From the NCBI GenBank assembly GCA_016178595.1, contig JACOSY010000059.1, forward strand, positions 1-64,000: 64,000 nucleotides of DNA, in the 5' to 3' direction. The position numbers and the translations under genes were made by a program. This document shows, piece by piece, positions 47,358-57,527 of the stretch. The notes below the pieces were generated by a model. It made no database searches. It was not told the origin of the DNA and saw nothing but the letters and a program-made list of their open reading frames with translations. The first letter of the stretch is position 1, and every line of letters begins with the position of its first letter. This DNA is from Ignavibacteria bacterium. Lineage in GTDB: Bacteria > Bacteroidota > Ignavibacteria > UBA10030 > SZUA-254.

Positions 47358-47548
47358 AGTTGGAGACTTCTGCTCTTCATTGCCTTCCGAGTCGGCTTGA
47401 CGTAACGCTTCTCAATATCTCTTAGCTCATGTTCAGAGACAAAAGGTAAGACAAGAGCTCTGATACTCATCAATTCTTGCGCCAAAGCCTCTCGAACACC
47501 TTCCTTGATTGTATCCTTCAATTCCTTCTTAGAAATAGAGACAGTCAT
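47354..47548 (-). CDS. Putative antitoxin of a RelBE/ParDE-type module
   Basis: 64 aa MTVSISKKELKDTIKEGVREALAQELM...; stop overlaps the toxin start. Confidence 0.65.
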   Translation of the reverse strand: MTVSISKKELKDTIKEGVREALAQELMSIRALVLPFVSEHELRDIEKRYVKPTRKAMKSRSLQL

Positions 47549-47700
47549 ATTTCTTCATCCCTGTGAAAACAATAACTTCAGTTTGCACGGTTAATGTAAG
47601 AGTTTTCGAGATAATAACAAAAGATGGTTTGTACTTTTGGGCAGTCGGGCTGGTGGATTCCCGCTATGCGACAGTTCAACTGTTGCACAACAGAGGAAAT

Positions 47701-47804
47701 GATTCACAGCGGATAAAGGAATTAAGCGGATTTTCCTTTCATCCATTGATGCGGATAAGAGGATCAAGCAGGTATCCCTTTCATCCATCAATCTGCTGTG
47801 AATC
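47701..47804. repeat. Palindromic element GATTCACAGC...GCTGTGAATC
   Basis: 10-bp perfect arms; internal ggataaagg / cctttcatcc similarity to the element at 61291-61349. Confidence 0.65.
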
Positions 47805-47816
47805 CTACTTCAACAA

Positions 47817-47880
47817 CACCATCTTCCTCCGTAGGTCGGGAGTTGAACTCCCTCCCAGCGTGGAGGGGTGGTTGGCTGGG
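47817..47880. repeat. 64-bp duplicated unit, copy 2
   Basis: See 46992-47055. Confidence 0.85.
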
Positions 47881-47908
47881 AGGTAGCTGTGCTACCGACC
47901 TCGTGCGG

Positions 47909-50900
47909 TCATTTCAATAGAACCATCTTCTTCACTTCCGTGAAACGCTTCGAAGCATCCGCCGTGCTCGTCGCTTCGAGGCGGTAGAAGTAAACGCCGC
48001 TTGCATTGCTGCTTGCATCCCACTCCGCCGACTCGTATCCCGCATCTCGTATCCCATCGACCAGCGTCTTCACTTCCTGCCCGAGCAAGTTGAAGACCCT
48101 GAGCGTAACACGACTTGTAACCGGTAACTGATAACGAATAACAGTTGACGGGTTGAAGGGGTTGGGGAAGGATTGGGCGAGGGCAAATGAAGCAGGAATT
48201 CCTGTCTTGCCAATCGCACCATCTGGGGGAGATGGAGGTAATTCGGATGATGGGACGATCCTAATCCGGTTCAGAGGAACCACTTCTTGCTGCTCTCTGA
48301 GTAACAATACTCCCGATTGCATGACTCTAATCCAGTAGCCTTGTCCGGGCTCGATTGTTGAGGCTATGGTGTAATTGCTGCCATCGTATCCAAAAAACTC
48401 AGATGTTTGTATTCCGGGAGGGATCGTGCTGACACTCGAAACAGGAATAGGAACCGAAAGCGAACCGATCATGTTCCAACCTTGATTGACAGCAACGGTT
48501 TCTGAAGCGATCGGCTCACCCGAGATACTAAAATTATCTGCCGTTGGGAATTTTAGCCAATAGCCACTTCCATTTCTCAGAGAATCCACTGTAACGTAAC
48601 TGCCTTGGTAAGCAAAGGCATTTGACGAAGCAGATGGATAAAGAATTGACTTACGATAATCCGTGACTGCTAATGGTACAGAGATCATATTCCAACTATC
48701 CAAAAAATGCTGCATCAGTAGCGATTTTGTGAAGATGGCATATATGCCATCGGACGAGATTGGCGCAACGATTGTATTCCGATTCGTGTCAATCGTGCCA
48801 CCGACTGGGTTCCATCTATTATTGTTCCAAAAGAAGATTCCAATGCTTTCCTCACTTCGTTCGTTGAGCATTGACTGGTCATAACTTATCTCAATTGTGT
48901 TTTGTCCAAGAAGTTGATATGAAGTCGGATAGAATGACACATTGTATACTAAACTCAACCTGTGGTTCGAAGAATCAAGACCGTTTTCAGGAGGAGGAAA
49001 GTCAGTTGAGACAATCGCAACTTTGCCCAGTCCAAGATTCAAGGAATCGATTCGAAGTTGACACAATTGATTGTAATCGCTTATGGTTAATGCTTGTTGA
49101 CTATCCGGCAGAGAGAGAATGGAGTATTGAGCAGGTACATCAAACGACTTAAGAGAATCGTCGAGGGCCCCTAAGAAAATTAACCCTCGATCACCGAGTG
49201 AATCGGATAGAGTCGCACTGTAAACGTGTGCCGATGAATCAGCTTGCAGCGCATACTCGATATCACTATCACCGTCGGTTGAAACGGTTAGGTTAGCGTC
49301 TCCTCCAAAAAGTTTATTTGTGCTTGCAATGAAATTGTAATGATCGAGTGAAGATATCTCCAATGCCAACCTTACATTGTAGCCACCATAAATCTCTTCG
49401 AGTGCTATGCTTGTATCTGAACTCGCTAATGCGTATGCAACTTGCCCGCACGCAGGAAGAGTGTACGTACGATAGAATGGCTTCCTTGAGAATATCTTTA
49501 AAATCCTGACCTTGTCTCCGACATGTAACCCAAGGCCGTAGATCTGGCCGTTTGAGGTCTTCCCTTGATACATGGATCTCCCTCCAGGTATTTTTGACCA
49601 AAGACTCGCTCCATCGACAGGTGTTCCATCAAGATATGCTATTCCAATTAGTCTGCAATCGAATGCACCGTTGACAGCATCATGAGTTATGATCTTTAAC
49701 AGGGTACCAACATCATAGTCTAGGCTATTGATGTTGTCATTTGGTCCAACAAAATAATCCTGAGAAGCTTGTAAAACTCTCTCTGATGGCTTTACTATCG
49801 GAACAAAAATCCCATTTACTACCTTTTCATATTGTGACTCAAAGTAATCCCAACAACTCATGTGATACTGTTGCCACTGCGCTGTTTTCTGATAAAAAGG
49901 AGTTGGATATCTGGCAGCGGAGGATATCTCTGACGAATATTGAATTTCAAAATCGATATTGTCGTATTGGTAGTCCATGAATCCAAAGTTATAAGGAAAG
50001 TAATAATCATTGCCCCACTTATCCTCATGTTCATCAAGAAACTTCAGCAGGTTATAATGGCCGAACTCATGGATCTTTGTTCTGTAGTCCTCAGATTTCG
50101 TCAGACTATAAGGATACAACAGACTAGAAATTGGTCCATATTCCTCTCTCCCGAACCACTGCCTCGGCATCTCCATGTGGTCAACAATTATGCCACCTTC
50201 TTTGGGAGCGTACGTGTTGCTCGCATGGATTCGCATATCAGCATCATCCCAATGCTGCTTGTCGTCGTAGACCAGAATCTTGCGGAAGAAAATTTGCCCA
50301 TCCAAGACATCGTAGAGATAATTCGAAGCGTAACGCATCCCCTTCGCAAGTGAATCAATATACTGTTGTGTGGCATCCCACTCAATTGAAATGATAAGAT
50401 CGTACATAAATGTAGCGTGCCCAATTGTATCGGCTTGATTGGACGCACTTGTGAGAGTGTAGTAATGAATTGAGCCATCGGGGTTAAATCGAGCATTATC
50501 AATTTTCAGAACATACGCCGTGTCATCGATCGCAGCATGTCGACTTGTATGCTTAACATCTACAATCTGTTCAATCTTAACTGTATCACCTGTTGCAAAC
50601 CAACCTGACGGAAGTGTAACTTTTCCTTGTGCATCCGTTGTTAGAATACCTTTGTGTATCTCAGACAGATCTGAGTTCACTTTTGTGAAAGTAAACCCTT
50701 GGTTGGGAATGGTATTGTGGGATGGCGACCCGTCGCGGAGCGTGATGTCGGGATTGGACGGAGTACATTCTATCGGAGCCGATGAAAACACCCAAACCGG
50801 TCCGTTAGTTAATGTGCCGGAATTGCCATGACCACTAAAATCGGCAGCGACATTACCAGTTCCTTCATCAAATTTCCAATAACCTACGAGACCGGATTCG

Positions 50901-51502
50901 TTACCGACTAGGCATTGACTCATGTTTTGCTGAATTTGTAATCCAGTGCGTGGTACATTCCAAATACGAACTTCGTCAATAAGTCCCTTAAATTGGTCAA
51001 AGGCACTCACCGATTTTCGGCCAAAATTGACGTCAATGGTGCTAGGACGCAAAGTACCACTGTGCACAGTTGATGCTACCAGAGAACCATTTACATAGAT
51101 AGACAGATTTGTTCCATCATAGACTCCCGCCACGTGGTACCATGTGGTTGCATTAAGAAAGCTTGAAGTGTTCAGGGTATAGTAATAGTAGAAATTTTGG
51201 TATACCGCAACTACCTGAAATCCAAGAGTACGGGATGTGCCTGTTCCATTGAGCCATAAGCCATAAGAGCCGGGACTACTTTCTTTAGAGATTATTCGAG
51301 GGTTACCAGTGCCGCCGGACTCAAAATAAATCCACGCCTCGATTGTGATGTTGTTGGCGGGATTCAAACTTGCGCTGTTTATCACATTGACATAGTCATT
51401 AACCCCATCGAAGCGTAATGCATCGCCTGCCCCTTGAGCGTGGCTGATTGCGGAGATTAGAACTACGGTTATCATCAATGCTGACATGATTCGAATTAAC
51501 AT
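47909..51502 (-). CDS. Large secreted protein: LamG-like domain, zincin-like HEFGH region, T9SS sorting domain
   Basis: [33 protein letters not shown] (LamG); [21 protein letters not shown]-terminal [17 protein letters not shown]...VKKMVLLK. Start [24 protein letters not shown] at 51502. Confidence 0.83.
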   Translation of the reverse strand: MLIRIMSALMITVVLISAISHAQGAGDALRFDGVNDYVNVINSASLNPANNITIEAWIYFESGGTGNPRIISKESSPGSYGLWLNGTGTSRTLGFQVVAVYQNFYYYYTLNTSSFLNATTWYHVAGVYDGTNLSIYVNGSLVASTVHSGTLRPSTIDVNFGRKSVSAFDQFKGLIDEVRIWNVPRTGLQIQQNMSQCLVGNESGLVGYWKFDEGTGNVAADFSGHGNSGTLTNGPVWVFSSAPIECTPSNPDITLRDGSPSHNTIPNQGFTFTKVNSDLSEIHKGILTTDAQGKVTLPSGWFATGDTVKIEQIVDVKHTSRHAAIDDTAYVLKIDNARFNPDGSIHYYTLTSASNQADTIGHATFMYDLIISIEWDATQQYIDSLAKGMRYASNYLYDVLDGQIFFRKILVYDDKQHWDDADMRIHASNTYAPKEGGIIVDHMEMPRQWFGREEYGPISSLLYPYSLTKSEDYRTKIHEFGHYNLLKFLDEHEDKWGNDYYFPYNFGFMDYQYDNIDFEIQYSSEISSAARYPTPFYQKTAQWQQYHMSCWDYFESQYEKVVNGIFVPIVKPSERVLQASQDYFVGPNDNINSLDYDVGTLLKIITHDAVNGAFDCRLIGIAYLDGTPVDGASLWSKIPGGRSMYQGKTSNGQIYGLGLHVGDKVRILKIFSRKPFYRTYTLPACGQVAYALASSDTSIALEEIYGGYNVRLALEISSLDHYNFIASTNKLFGGDANLTVSTDGDSDIEYALQADSSAHVYSATLSDSLGDRGLIFLGALDDSLKSFDVPAQYSILSLPDSQQALTISDYNQLCQLRIDSLNLGLGKVAIVSTDFPPPENGLDSSNHRLSLVYNVSFYPTSYQLLGQNTIEISYDQSMLNERSEESIGIFFWNNNRWNPVGGTIDTNRNTIVAPISSDGIYAIFTKSLLMQHFLDSWNMISVPLAVTDYRKSILYPSASSNAFAYQGSYVTVDSLRNGSGYWLKFPTADNFSISGEPIASETVAVNQGWNMIGSLSVPIPVSSVSTIPPGIQTSEFFGYDGSNYTIASTIEPGQGYWIRVMQSGVLLLREQQEVVPLNRIRIVPSSELPPSPPDGAIGKTGIPASFALAQSFPNPFNPSTVIRYQLPVTSRVTLRVFNLLGQEVKTLVDGIRDAGYESAEWDASSNASGVYFYRLEATSTADASKRFTEVKKMVLLK

Positions 51503-51839
51503 CTCACCCTCCAAAAGAATGTAAGTCTTCTTAAATATGCTGATCGCTCCCACAGCAGATTTTATCAAATGATTAACTGAGAAAAGCTGTGTGAAAAGAG
51601 CTCCCCGGCTGTTACCGCCGCTGTTTCTCCGCCCCTTCAAACGAAATGCTCTCGCGGAATACAACCGGGCAGCATGAATGATGTAGGGAAAGTACGGATT
51701 CCGCCGCTTAGTGTCAAGCAAGAAGATTGTGGAGTTGCAATTTCAGTAAAGACGAGATAGGCATACGCGTCTGCGGCAAATTTGCTGAGAATGGATTCCG
51801 CATGAAATCATTGCGGAATGACAAAAAAGAGGGCCTGTC

Positions 51840-51925
51840 ATTCCCGAATGCTCTTGTCGGGAATCCAACGACCAAGAACCTTGCGAAGGTTCAAGAGATT
51901 ATGGACTAAAAACCTTCGCAAGGTT
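51840..51925. repeat. Two inverted repeats upstream of the response regulator
   Basis: ATTCCCGA(51840-51847)/TCGGGAAT(51857-51864); AACCTTGCGAAGGTT(51877-51891)/AACCTTCGCAAGGTT(51911-51925). Confidence 0.7.
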
Positions 51926-52051
51926 TTCTCCTTCACGGATATCTGTCGTACCGTCATCAACTTTGATCTCACCTTAAAATGTTTTAATTATTTCTTAACC
52001 ACAAGGCAATCAAGCTTTCGGTATATTGGTTGGATGGAAGAAGGTGCCGCT

Positions 52052-52723
52052 ATGAAGATTCTCGTCGTAGAAGACGAAAAGAAAGTTGCCAAGTTCCTTC
52101 AGCAGGGATTGGAGGAAGAACGCTACGCAGTCGACGTGGCGCGCGACGGCGAGCAGGGGAAATCGCTTGCGTTAACGGAGAATTACGATCTTATCATTCT
52201 CGACGTGCTTCTTCCGAAGAAAGACGGCATCACGATGCTGAAGGAGCTGCGCGTGCAGAAGTTGAACACACCCGTTCTCATGCTCACGGCCAAGAGCGCG
52301 ACCGAGGATAAGGTCGAGGGGCTTGACAGCGGCGCCGACGATTACCTCGCGAAGCCGTTTGCCTTTGCCGAGCTGCTCGCCCGTGTGCGCTCACTCCTAC
52401 GCCGCGGTGCCGTGGAGAAATCCACTCTGCTGAAAGTCGCAGACCTGCATCTCGATACCGTCACGCACAAGGCAAAGCGCGGAGACCGCATCATCGAGCT
52501 GACGGGGAAAGAGTACGCGCTGCTCGAGTACTTTATGCGCAACGTCAATCGCGTTCTGACCCGCACCATCATCTCCGAGCATATCTGGAATTACAACTTC
52601 GATACCGGCACGAATGTCGTGGATGTCTACATCAATCATCTGCGCAGCAAGATCGATGACGGTTTCGAGAGAAAACTCCTTCAGACCGTCAGAGGTGTCG
52701 GATATGCGCTGAAGGACGAGTAA
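52052..52723 (+). CDS. OmpR-family response regulator
   Basis: MKILVVEDEKKVAKFLQQGLEEERYAVDVARDGEQG; LIILDVLLPKKDG; winged helix GKEYALLEYFMRNVNRVLTR. Confidence 0.95.
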   Translation: MKILVVEDEKKVAKFLQQGLEEERYAVDVARDGEQGKSLALTENYDLIILDVLLPKKDGITMLKELRVQKLNTPVLMLTAKSATEDKVEGLDSGADDYLAKPFAFAELLARVRSLLRRGAVEKSTLLKVADLHLDTVTHKAKRGDRIIELTGKEYALLEYFMRNVNRVLTRTIISEHIWNYNFDTGTNVVDVYINHLRSKIDDGFERKLLQTVRGVGYALKDE

Positions 52724-52725
52724 CG

Positions 52726-54192
52726 ATGCGCTTCCTCAAGTCGATCCGTGTAAAGCTGACACTCTGGTATTCCTTTCTCCTCCTTACCACACTTGTTGCC
52801 TTTGGCATTGTTGCGTATGTCTATACCCAGCGGCAGCTTGCAATAAACCTCGACAAGTCGCTGAAGTACGAGGCGCTCTGGTTCAAGAACAATTATGATC
52901 CCAAGACACGAAAAGCGAAAGCGCCGGGCCCTCTGCTGCGAAGAGTTCCCCGACGGCAGCAGATCGTTCAGCCACAGGAAAAAGTGGATGAGTTTGAAAT
53001 CGCCGACAGCCTTTCCCTGATTCTCGGCCAGGTGTACACCCATCTCGTCCTGCACCCGAACAAAACATACATTGAAGTTTCTTCGAACAAAACGGGTGCG
53101 ATTCTTTTCCACTCGCATCCGATCGACACATCTATTGTGATCGAAGAGTTCCCCCGCGACACGGTGGGACTGCAAACGCTGCACAACGGCACCGGGGTGG
53201 AGCTGCGTGTCGCATCGGTGGAAACCGACAAGCTCAGCATCATCATTGCTTATCCACTCGGAGAACTGGGCGAAGTTCTCGACGACCTTTTCCGGATCTT
53301 CGTACTTCTGATCCCGATCGCTCTCGGAGTTTCCCTTGCCGGCGGGTGGCTGCTTGCATTCATTTCCCTCCGGCCTGTCGATGAGGTTACGAAGACCGCG
53401 AGGGAAATCTCCGCCAGTAATCTCGGTAAGCAAATCCCGGAGAGTGGCGTCGATGACGAAATCGGGCGGCTGATCTCCACCTTCAACGACATGATTACCC
53501 GGCTGCGGCAATCGTTTGACCAGATCAAGCAGTTCTCCAGCGACGCATCGCATGAGCTGCGCACGCCGCTTACCATCATGCGGGGTGAAGTCGAGCTTGC
53601 CTTGCGAAGTTCGAAATCGCCTGAAGAGTATCGGCGTGTGCTGGTGAGCAACCTGGAGGAAATACTTCGCCTTGCAACGATCATCGATAGTTTGCTGGAG
53701 TTTTCGAAATCCGATCCCGACCTTCTGGAAATAGCATTTGAAAAAGTGAATCTCAAAGAAATCCTTGCCGAATTATACGAGGATAGTGAAGTGATTGCAG
53801 AGAAAAAGCATATCTCTGTTACACTGGAGAAGAACGAAGACGTCGTCATTGTCGGTGATGCTGTTCGACTTCGACAGCTTTTTTTAAACCTGGTTGATAA
53901 TGCCGTCAAGTATACTCCCGAACATGGACACGTGACACTCTGTTCTGAACGGCAGAATGGATTCGTGCAGGTCAAAGTCCGTGACGATGGGATCGGTATC
54001 CCGAAGGAAGATCAGCAAAGAATTTTCAACCGCTTCTACCGTGTTGAGAAAGGTCGATCGAGAGAAATGGGAGGAAGCGGGCTTGGGCTTTCTATTGCAA
54101 AGTCGATCGTCCTCCTCCATCGCGGCCGCATTGAAGTGGAAAGTGATCCCGGGAATGGCGCCACGTTTACCGTATTTCTTCCAGTCGGATAA
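52726..54192 (+). CDS. Sensor histidine kinase (HAMP, HisKA, HATPase)
   Basis: FSSDASHELRTPLTIMRGEVELAL; LFLNLVDNAVKYTPEHG; GGSGLGLSIAKSIVLLHRG. Confidence 0.95.
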   Translation: MRFLKSIRVKLTLWYSFLLLTTLVAFGIVAYVYTQRQLAINLDKSLKYEALWFKNNYDPKTRKAKAPGPLLRRVPRRQQIVQPQEKVDEFEIADSLSLILGQVYTHLVLHPNKTYIEVSSNKTGAILFHSHPIDTSIVIEEFPRDTVGLQTLHNGTGVELRVASVETDKLSIIIAYPLGELGEVLDDLFRIFVLLIPIALGVSLAGGWLLAFISLRPVDEVTKTAREISASNLGKQIPESGVDDEIGRLISTFNDMITRLRQSFDQIKQFSSDASHELRTPLTIMRGEVELALRSSKSPEEYRRVLVSNLEEILRLATIIDSLLEFSKSDPDLLEIAFEKVNLKEILAELYEDSEVIAEKKHISVTLEKNEDVVIVGDAVRLRQLFLNLVDNAVKYTPEHGHVTLCSERQNGFVQVKVRDDGIGIPKEDQQRIFNRFYRVEKGRSREMGGSGLGLSIAKSIVLLHRGRIEVESDPGNGATFTVFLPVG

Positions 54193-54216
54193 CAGCGAAC
54201 GCTCCGTCCCTGGTGC

Positions 54217-57200
54217 TTAGAAATCTGCGCCAAGCGAAAAGTAATATTTCGGCGTGGAGAATTCCTTGAGGTTGTAAGCATACGCGACGTCGAGCTTCAA
54301 CAGGAAGCCGAGGAAGATCATCCGAACACCATAACCCATGCCGGAGAGCAGATCCTTCATGTACACGTCTCCACCCGAATCTTTATCGAACGCCTTGAAA
54401 TCATACCTGCCGTTCCATGCCGCACCCACATCGAGGAAGAGGAGTCCACTGAGACTCTGAAAGAGGACGGGGATCGGGCCGGCGGTGAAATAACCGAACA
54501 GCGGGAAACGAATTTCCGTATTGATGAGCGCGTATTTCGTCCCGACTCTTGCCGAGTAATTGTAGCCGCGCAGCGGAATGCCAGCCGTGAGAAACACGTA
54601 ATCTTCGGCGTTCTCAATTGGAATGCGATTGTTCTCGAATTGCCGGTTGATCCAATTATCCACACCGCCGATGATGAACCGTTGTGGGTTGGGACCGAAA
54701 CTCCCGCCGCCGGCCATGCGGAATGCAATCGAATAACTTCGCGCGAGCCTCAAGTATGTTCGGTAATCACCGGTTATTGTGTAGAAGCCGAGCGCTTCGC
54801 CTCCGATCTTCGGGCTTGCCAGGATACTCACGTTGTAACGCTCGCCATTTTCCGGCGAGATCAATCCCCACAAGCTGTTATCGTGAATGTAACTCAATGA
54901 AGGGAGGATGAGGCTGCGCCGCTGCGACGGCACGAAAACCAAATCCAGATTATCGCGTGTAATGTTGAACCACGAGAGACTCATCTCGAGCCGGTTGAAT
55001 TTGTTGATCGGATACGAGGCGAAGGTCGAGACGCCGTAATTCCGGAAGCGGTTGAGACTCTCGCCAAGAATTGTGTCCGCGAGGTAGATGAAGCGCGCGC
55101 TGTGAAATGCTTCGATCCCATAGTCGATACGCTTCGGCAAGTAGAAGTATGCGAGCGCATAATCGCTGTTCTTCAGGTCGAAGAGCAAGTTCGTGAGGAG
55201 ATAAATCTGATGATCGCCTAACATGTCGCTGAAGGCCATGATGGTCGATCCCTCAACGCCGTAGTACGTGTTATAACCGGCGTTGCCGTAGACGATGTCC
55301 GGCGAGAAGTTCAGTTTGTATTTGTTGACCTTGTAATTTCCCGTCTCGTCGATATTGTTCATTGCGAGCGGGAACTTCGCCGTATCCAGCCGCTTCTCGT
55401 TTCGCTCGCGGAATGATTCGTTGAAAACGTAATTGCGCAGGTCGATCTTGACATCGTCGCCGTAGAGCTTGGTTGAATCGCGCGTATCGGTTTTGATAAT
55501 GACGTCGTCGTTGACCCTGAGGCTGTCTTTCCCTTCAAGTACTCGTGTGGGAGAAGCTGATGTGCTCAGTGCTTCCCGTCTGAGATATTCTGTTTGTTCG
55601 AGTTCTGTGACTTTGAGGTTTCGTTCAAGAGGATTTCGAAGGATAAAGAGATCAAAACCGGCGTTGTGGAGCGAGCTGAAAGCGAGCTTGCTGCCATCCT
55701 GCGACAGGGAGAGCTGGTACACACCGCTGAGCGAATTGGTAAGTGGACGAATGGTGCCGCTGTCCAGATTTGCCGCGTAGACATTGTTGATCCCGTTGAC
55801 GTCGGAAATGAAAAAAAGGTGTTTGCCGTCGGGCGCGGCAACCGGCGATGTCTCATCACTGTGTGGCATTTCGGTAATACGTGCGATGCGGTGCGTTGCG
55901 ATCGTCATGCGGTACAGGTCAAGCTGCCTGTAATTGTAACGCTGCATCTTGAAACTTGCAGGAATTGTTGCGGGATCGGTGTTGGTACTGCGGTCGGACG
56001 AAAAGAAGATTGCCGTTCCGTCAGAAGACCACGTCGGATCTTGGTCGCTGAAAATATCGTTGGTAAGGTTTTCAAGCTTCTTGGTATCAAGATCGTACGT
56101 GTAGATGTCCGATTGTCCGTTCTTGGTTCCAACGAAGGCAAGCTTTCTCTCCGGATGAGCAGAGTCTGTCCCGGCTGGGGACCAATTTACGGAGAAAACG
56201 CCATCAAGGTCGAATTCAAATCGCTCATCGTCGCCATTCTGGGTGTTGATGATGACAATTGCGTCCCGATCGCCGCTCTTGGCGGCAAGGGCAAGATATT
56301 TCCCGTCGGGTGACCACGACATGCCCGGCGTAAGCAGGTGCAGTTCTTCAAACTCCGGTGTTCGCTGTCCTTTGACGATCTTCTCACGTGTCGAGCCATC
56401 GATTGCATTCATGATGAAAACATCGAAGTAATCGTCGCGGTTGGAAATAAAGGCAATGCGATCACCCTGCGGTGAGATGGCAGGGCTCGTATTGTAGAAA
56501 CTGCCATCTTTCCGATGGTCGGTCAATCGCCGGGCATAATCGGCCGGGTCCTCTCGCTTTGCAATGTCCGGCCAGTAGAGAACTTTCTGATCCTTTTGCC
56601 AGTGTTCCGATAGTTCTTCGATGCTGAGACCGATTGCACTGCGAAAGCCTTGATCGACGCTCCGCGTGCCTTTAATCCGTGTGAGGATTTCGGCAATCTT
56701 TTGGTCGCCATACTTCGTCGCGATGTAATTCCACATCGACTGGCCACCGCGGTAGGCGAAATAACCGTTCAAGAGTTGAAGGGGCGGGAGATACTCGTGG
56801 ATCGTTGCATCGCGCAGGAACATATCGGAATTCGTGTCCCACTTGAGCGCTTCGTACTCGGCAAGCCCTTCGTTAAACCAGAGCGGAAGCTGGAGTGTGA
56901 TATTATGGGTAATAATGGATTGAATCGATCCGCCGTAGAACATGTCGTTGAGAACGGCGTGCACGAGCTCGTGGTGGATGACGTGACGAAATTTTTTGTA
57001 GTCGCCTTCGAAGGGCAGAACAATGCGATTCTTGAAGAGTTCCGTGACGCCGCCGATCCCTTCTTCGAGATAGGAATTGACGACGTTGGTCTGCTGGAAT
57101 TCATTGTGCGAGTTGTACACGACGATAGGGATTCGATTCGTAATCTGGTACCGAAATGATTTGCTGATGGAGGCGTACGATGATTCCGCGACATCGGCGG

Positions 57201-57390
57201 TGAAATCGGCGAGCGACTCACCACCCTGATTGAAGTACACATCGAAGTGGTCTGACTGAATGAAGTACCACTCGAAATCCTTGTATTGTACTTTGTTCTG
57301 ACCGAAGATTGTGTTTTGTGCGGCTGCCGGGGAGATTGAAATCAAGCTTCCGACGAGAAGGACTGCGAGGATACTACTCATTGCTTTCAT
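54217..57390 (-). CDS. Outer-membrane protein fusing a gluzincin-like domain, TolB/PD40 propeller and Omp85/BamA-like barrel
   Basis: VIHHELVHAVLND...LPLWFNEGLAEYEA; IAFISNRDDYFDVFIMNAIDG, MSWSPDGKYLALAAKSGDRD; C-terminal barrel with FGYFTAGPIPVLFQSLSGLLFLDVGAAWNG. Confidence 0.82.
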   Translation of the reverse strand: MKAMSSILAVLLVGSLISISPAAAQNTIFGQNKVQYKDFEWYFIQSDHFDVYFNQGGESLADFTADVAESSYASISKSFRYQITNRIPIVVYNSHNEFQQTNVVNSYLEEGIGGVTELFKNRIVLPFEGDYKKFRHVIHHELVHAVLNDMFYGGSIQSIITHNITLQLPLWFNEGLAEYEALKWDTNSDMFLRDATIHEYLPPLQLLNGYFAYRGGQSMWNYIATKYGDQKIAEILTRIKGTRSVDQGFRSAIGLSIEELSEHWQKDQKVLYWPDIAKREDPADYARRLTDHRKDGSFYNTSPAISPQGDRIAFISNRDDYFDVFIMNAIDGSTREKIVKGQRTPEFEELHLLTPGMSWSPDGKYLALAAKSGDRDAIVIINTQNGDDERFEFDLDGVFSVNWSPAGTDSAHPERKLAFVGTKNGQSDIYTYDLDTKKLENLTNDIFSDQDPTWSSDGTAIFFSSDRSTNTDPATIPASFKMQRYNYRQLDLYRMTIATHRIARITEMPHSDETSPVAAPDGKHLFFISDVNGINNVYAANLDSGTIRPLTNSLSGVYQLSLSQDGSKLAFSSLHNAGFDLFILRNPLERNLKVTELEQTEYLRREALSTSASPTRVLEGKDSLRVNDDVIIKTDTRDSTKLYGDDVKIDLRNYVFNESFRERNEKRLDTAKFPLAMNNIDETGNYKVNKYKLNFSPDIVYGNAGYNTYYGVEGSTIMAFSDMLGDHQIYLLTNLLFDLKNSDYALAYFYLPKRIDYGIEAFHSARFIYLADTILGESLNRFRNYGVSTFASYPINKFNRLEMSLSWFNITRDNLDLVFVPSQRRSLILPSLSYIHDNSLWGLISPENGERYNVSILASPKIGGEALGFYTITGDYRTYLRLARSYSIAFRMAGGGSFGPNPQRFIIGGVDNWINRQFENNRIPIENAEDYVFLTAGIPLRGYNYSARVGTKYALINTEIRFPLFGYFTAGPIPVLFQSLSGLLFLDVGAAWNGRYDFKAFDKDSGGDVYMKDLLSGMGYGVRMIFLGFLLKLDVAYAYNLKEFSTPKYYFSLGADF

Positions 57391-57527
57391 GCCGACTCTT
57401 CTGCTCCTATTTCTTCCTACATAATAACTTACAAAACCGTCTCTGCAAAAGCAATACGTGTGTGCTTCTGAAAAGTTTTTTATGGCGGGTTATTCCTGAG
57501 AAAAACAATACTGCTGCAATTGGACCA

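Noticed and set aside
46912-47880. CRISPR array, because of repeated 20-30 bp units
   Set aside because: Units are palindromes of different families with irregular spacing, no equal-length spacers and no cas genes.
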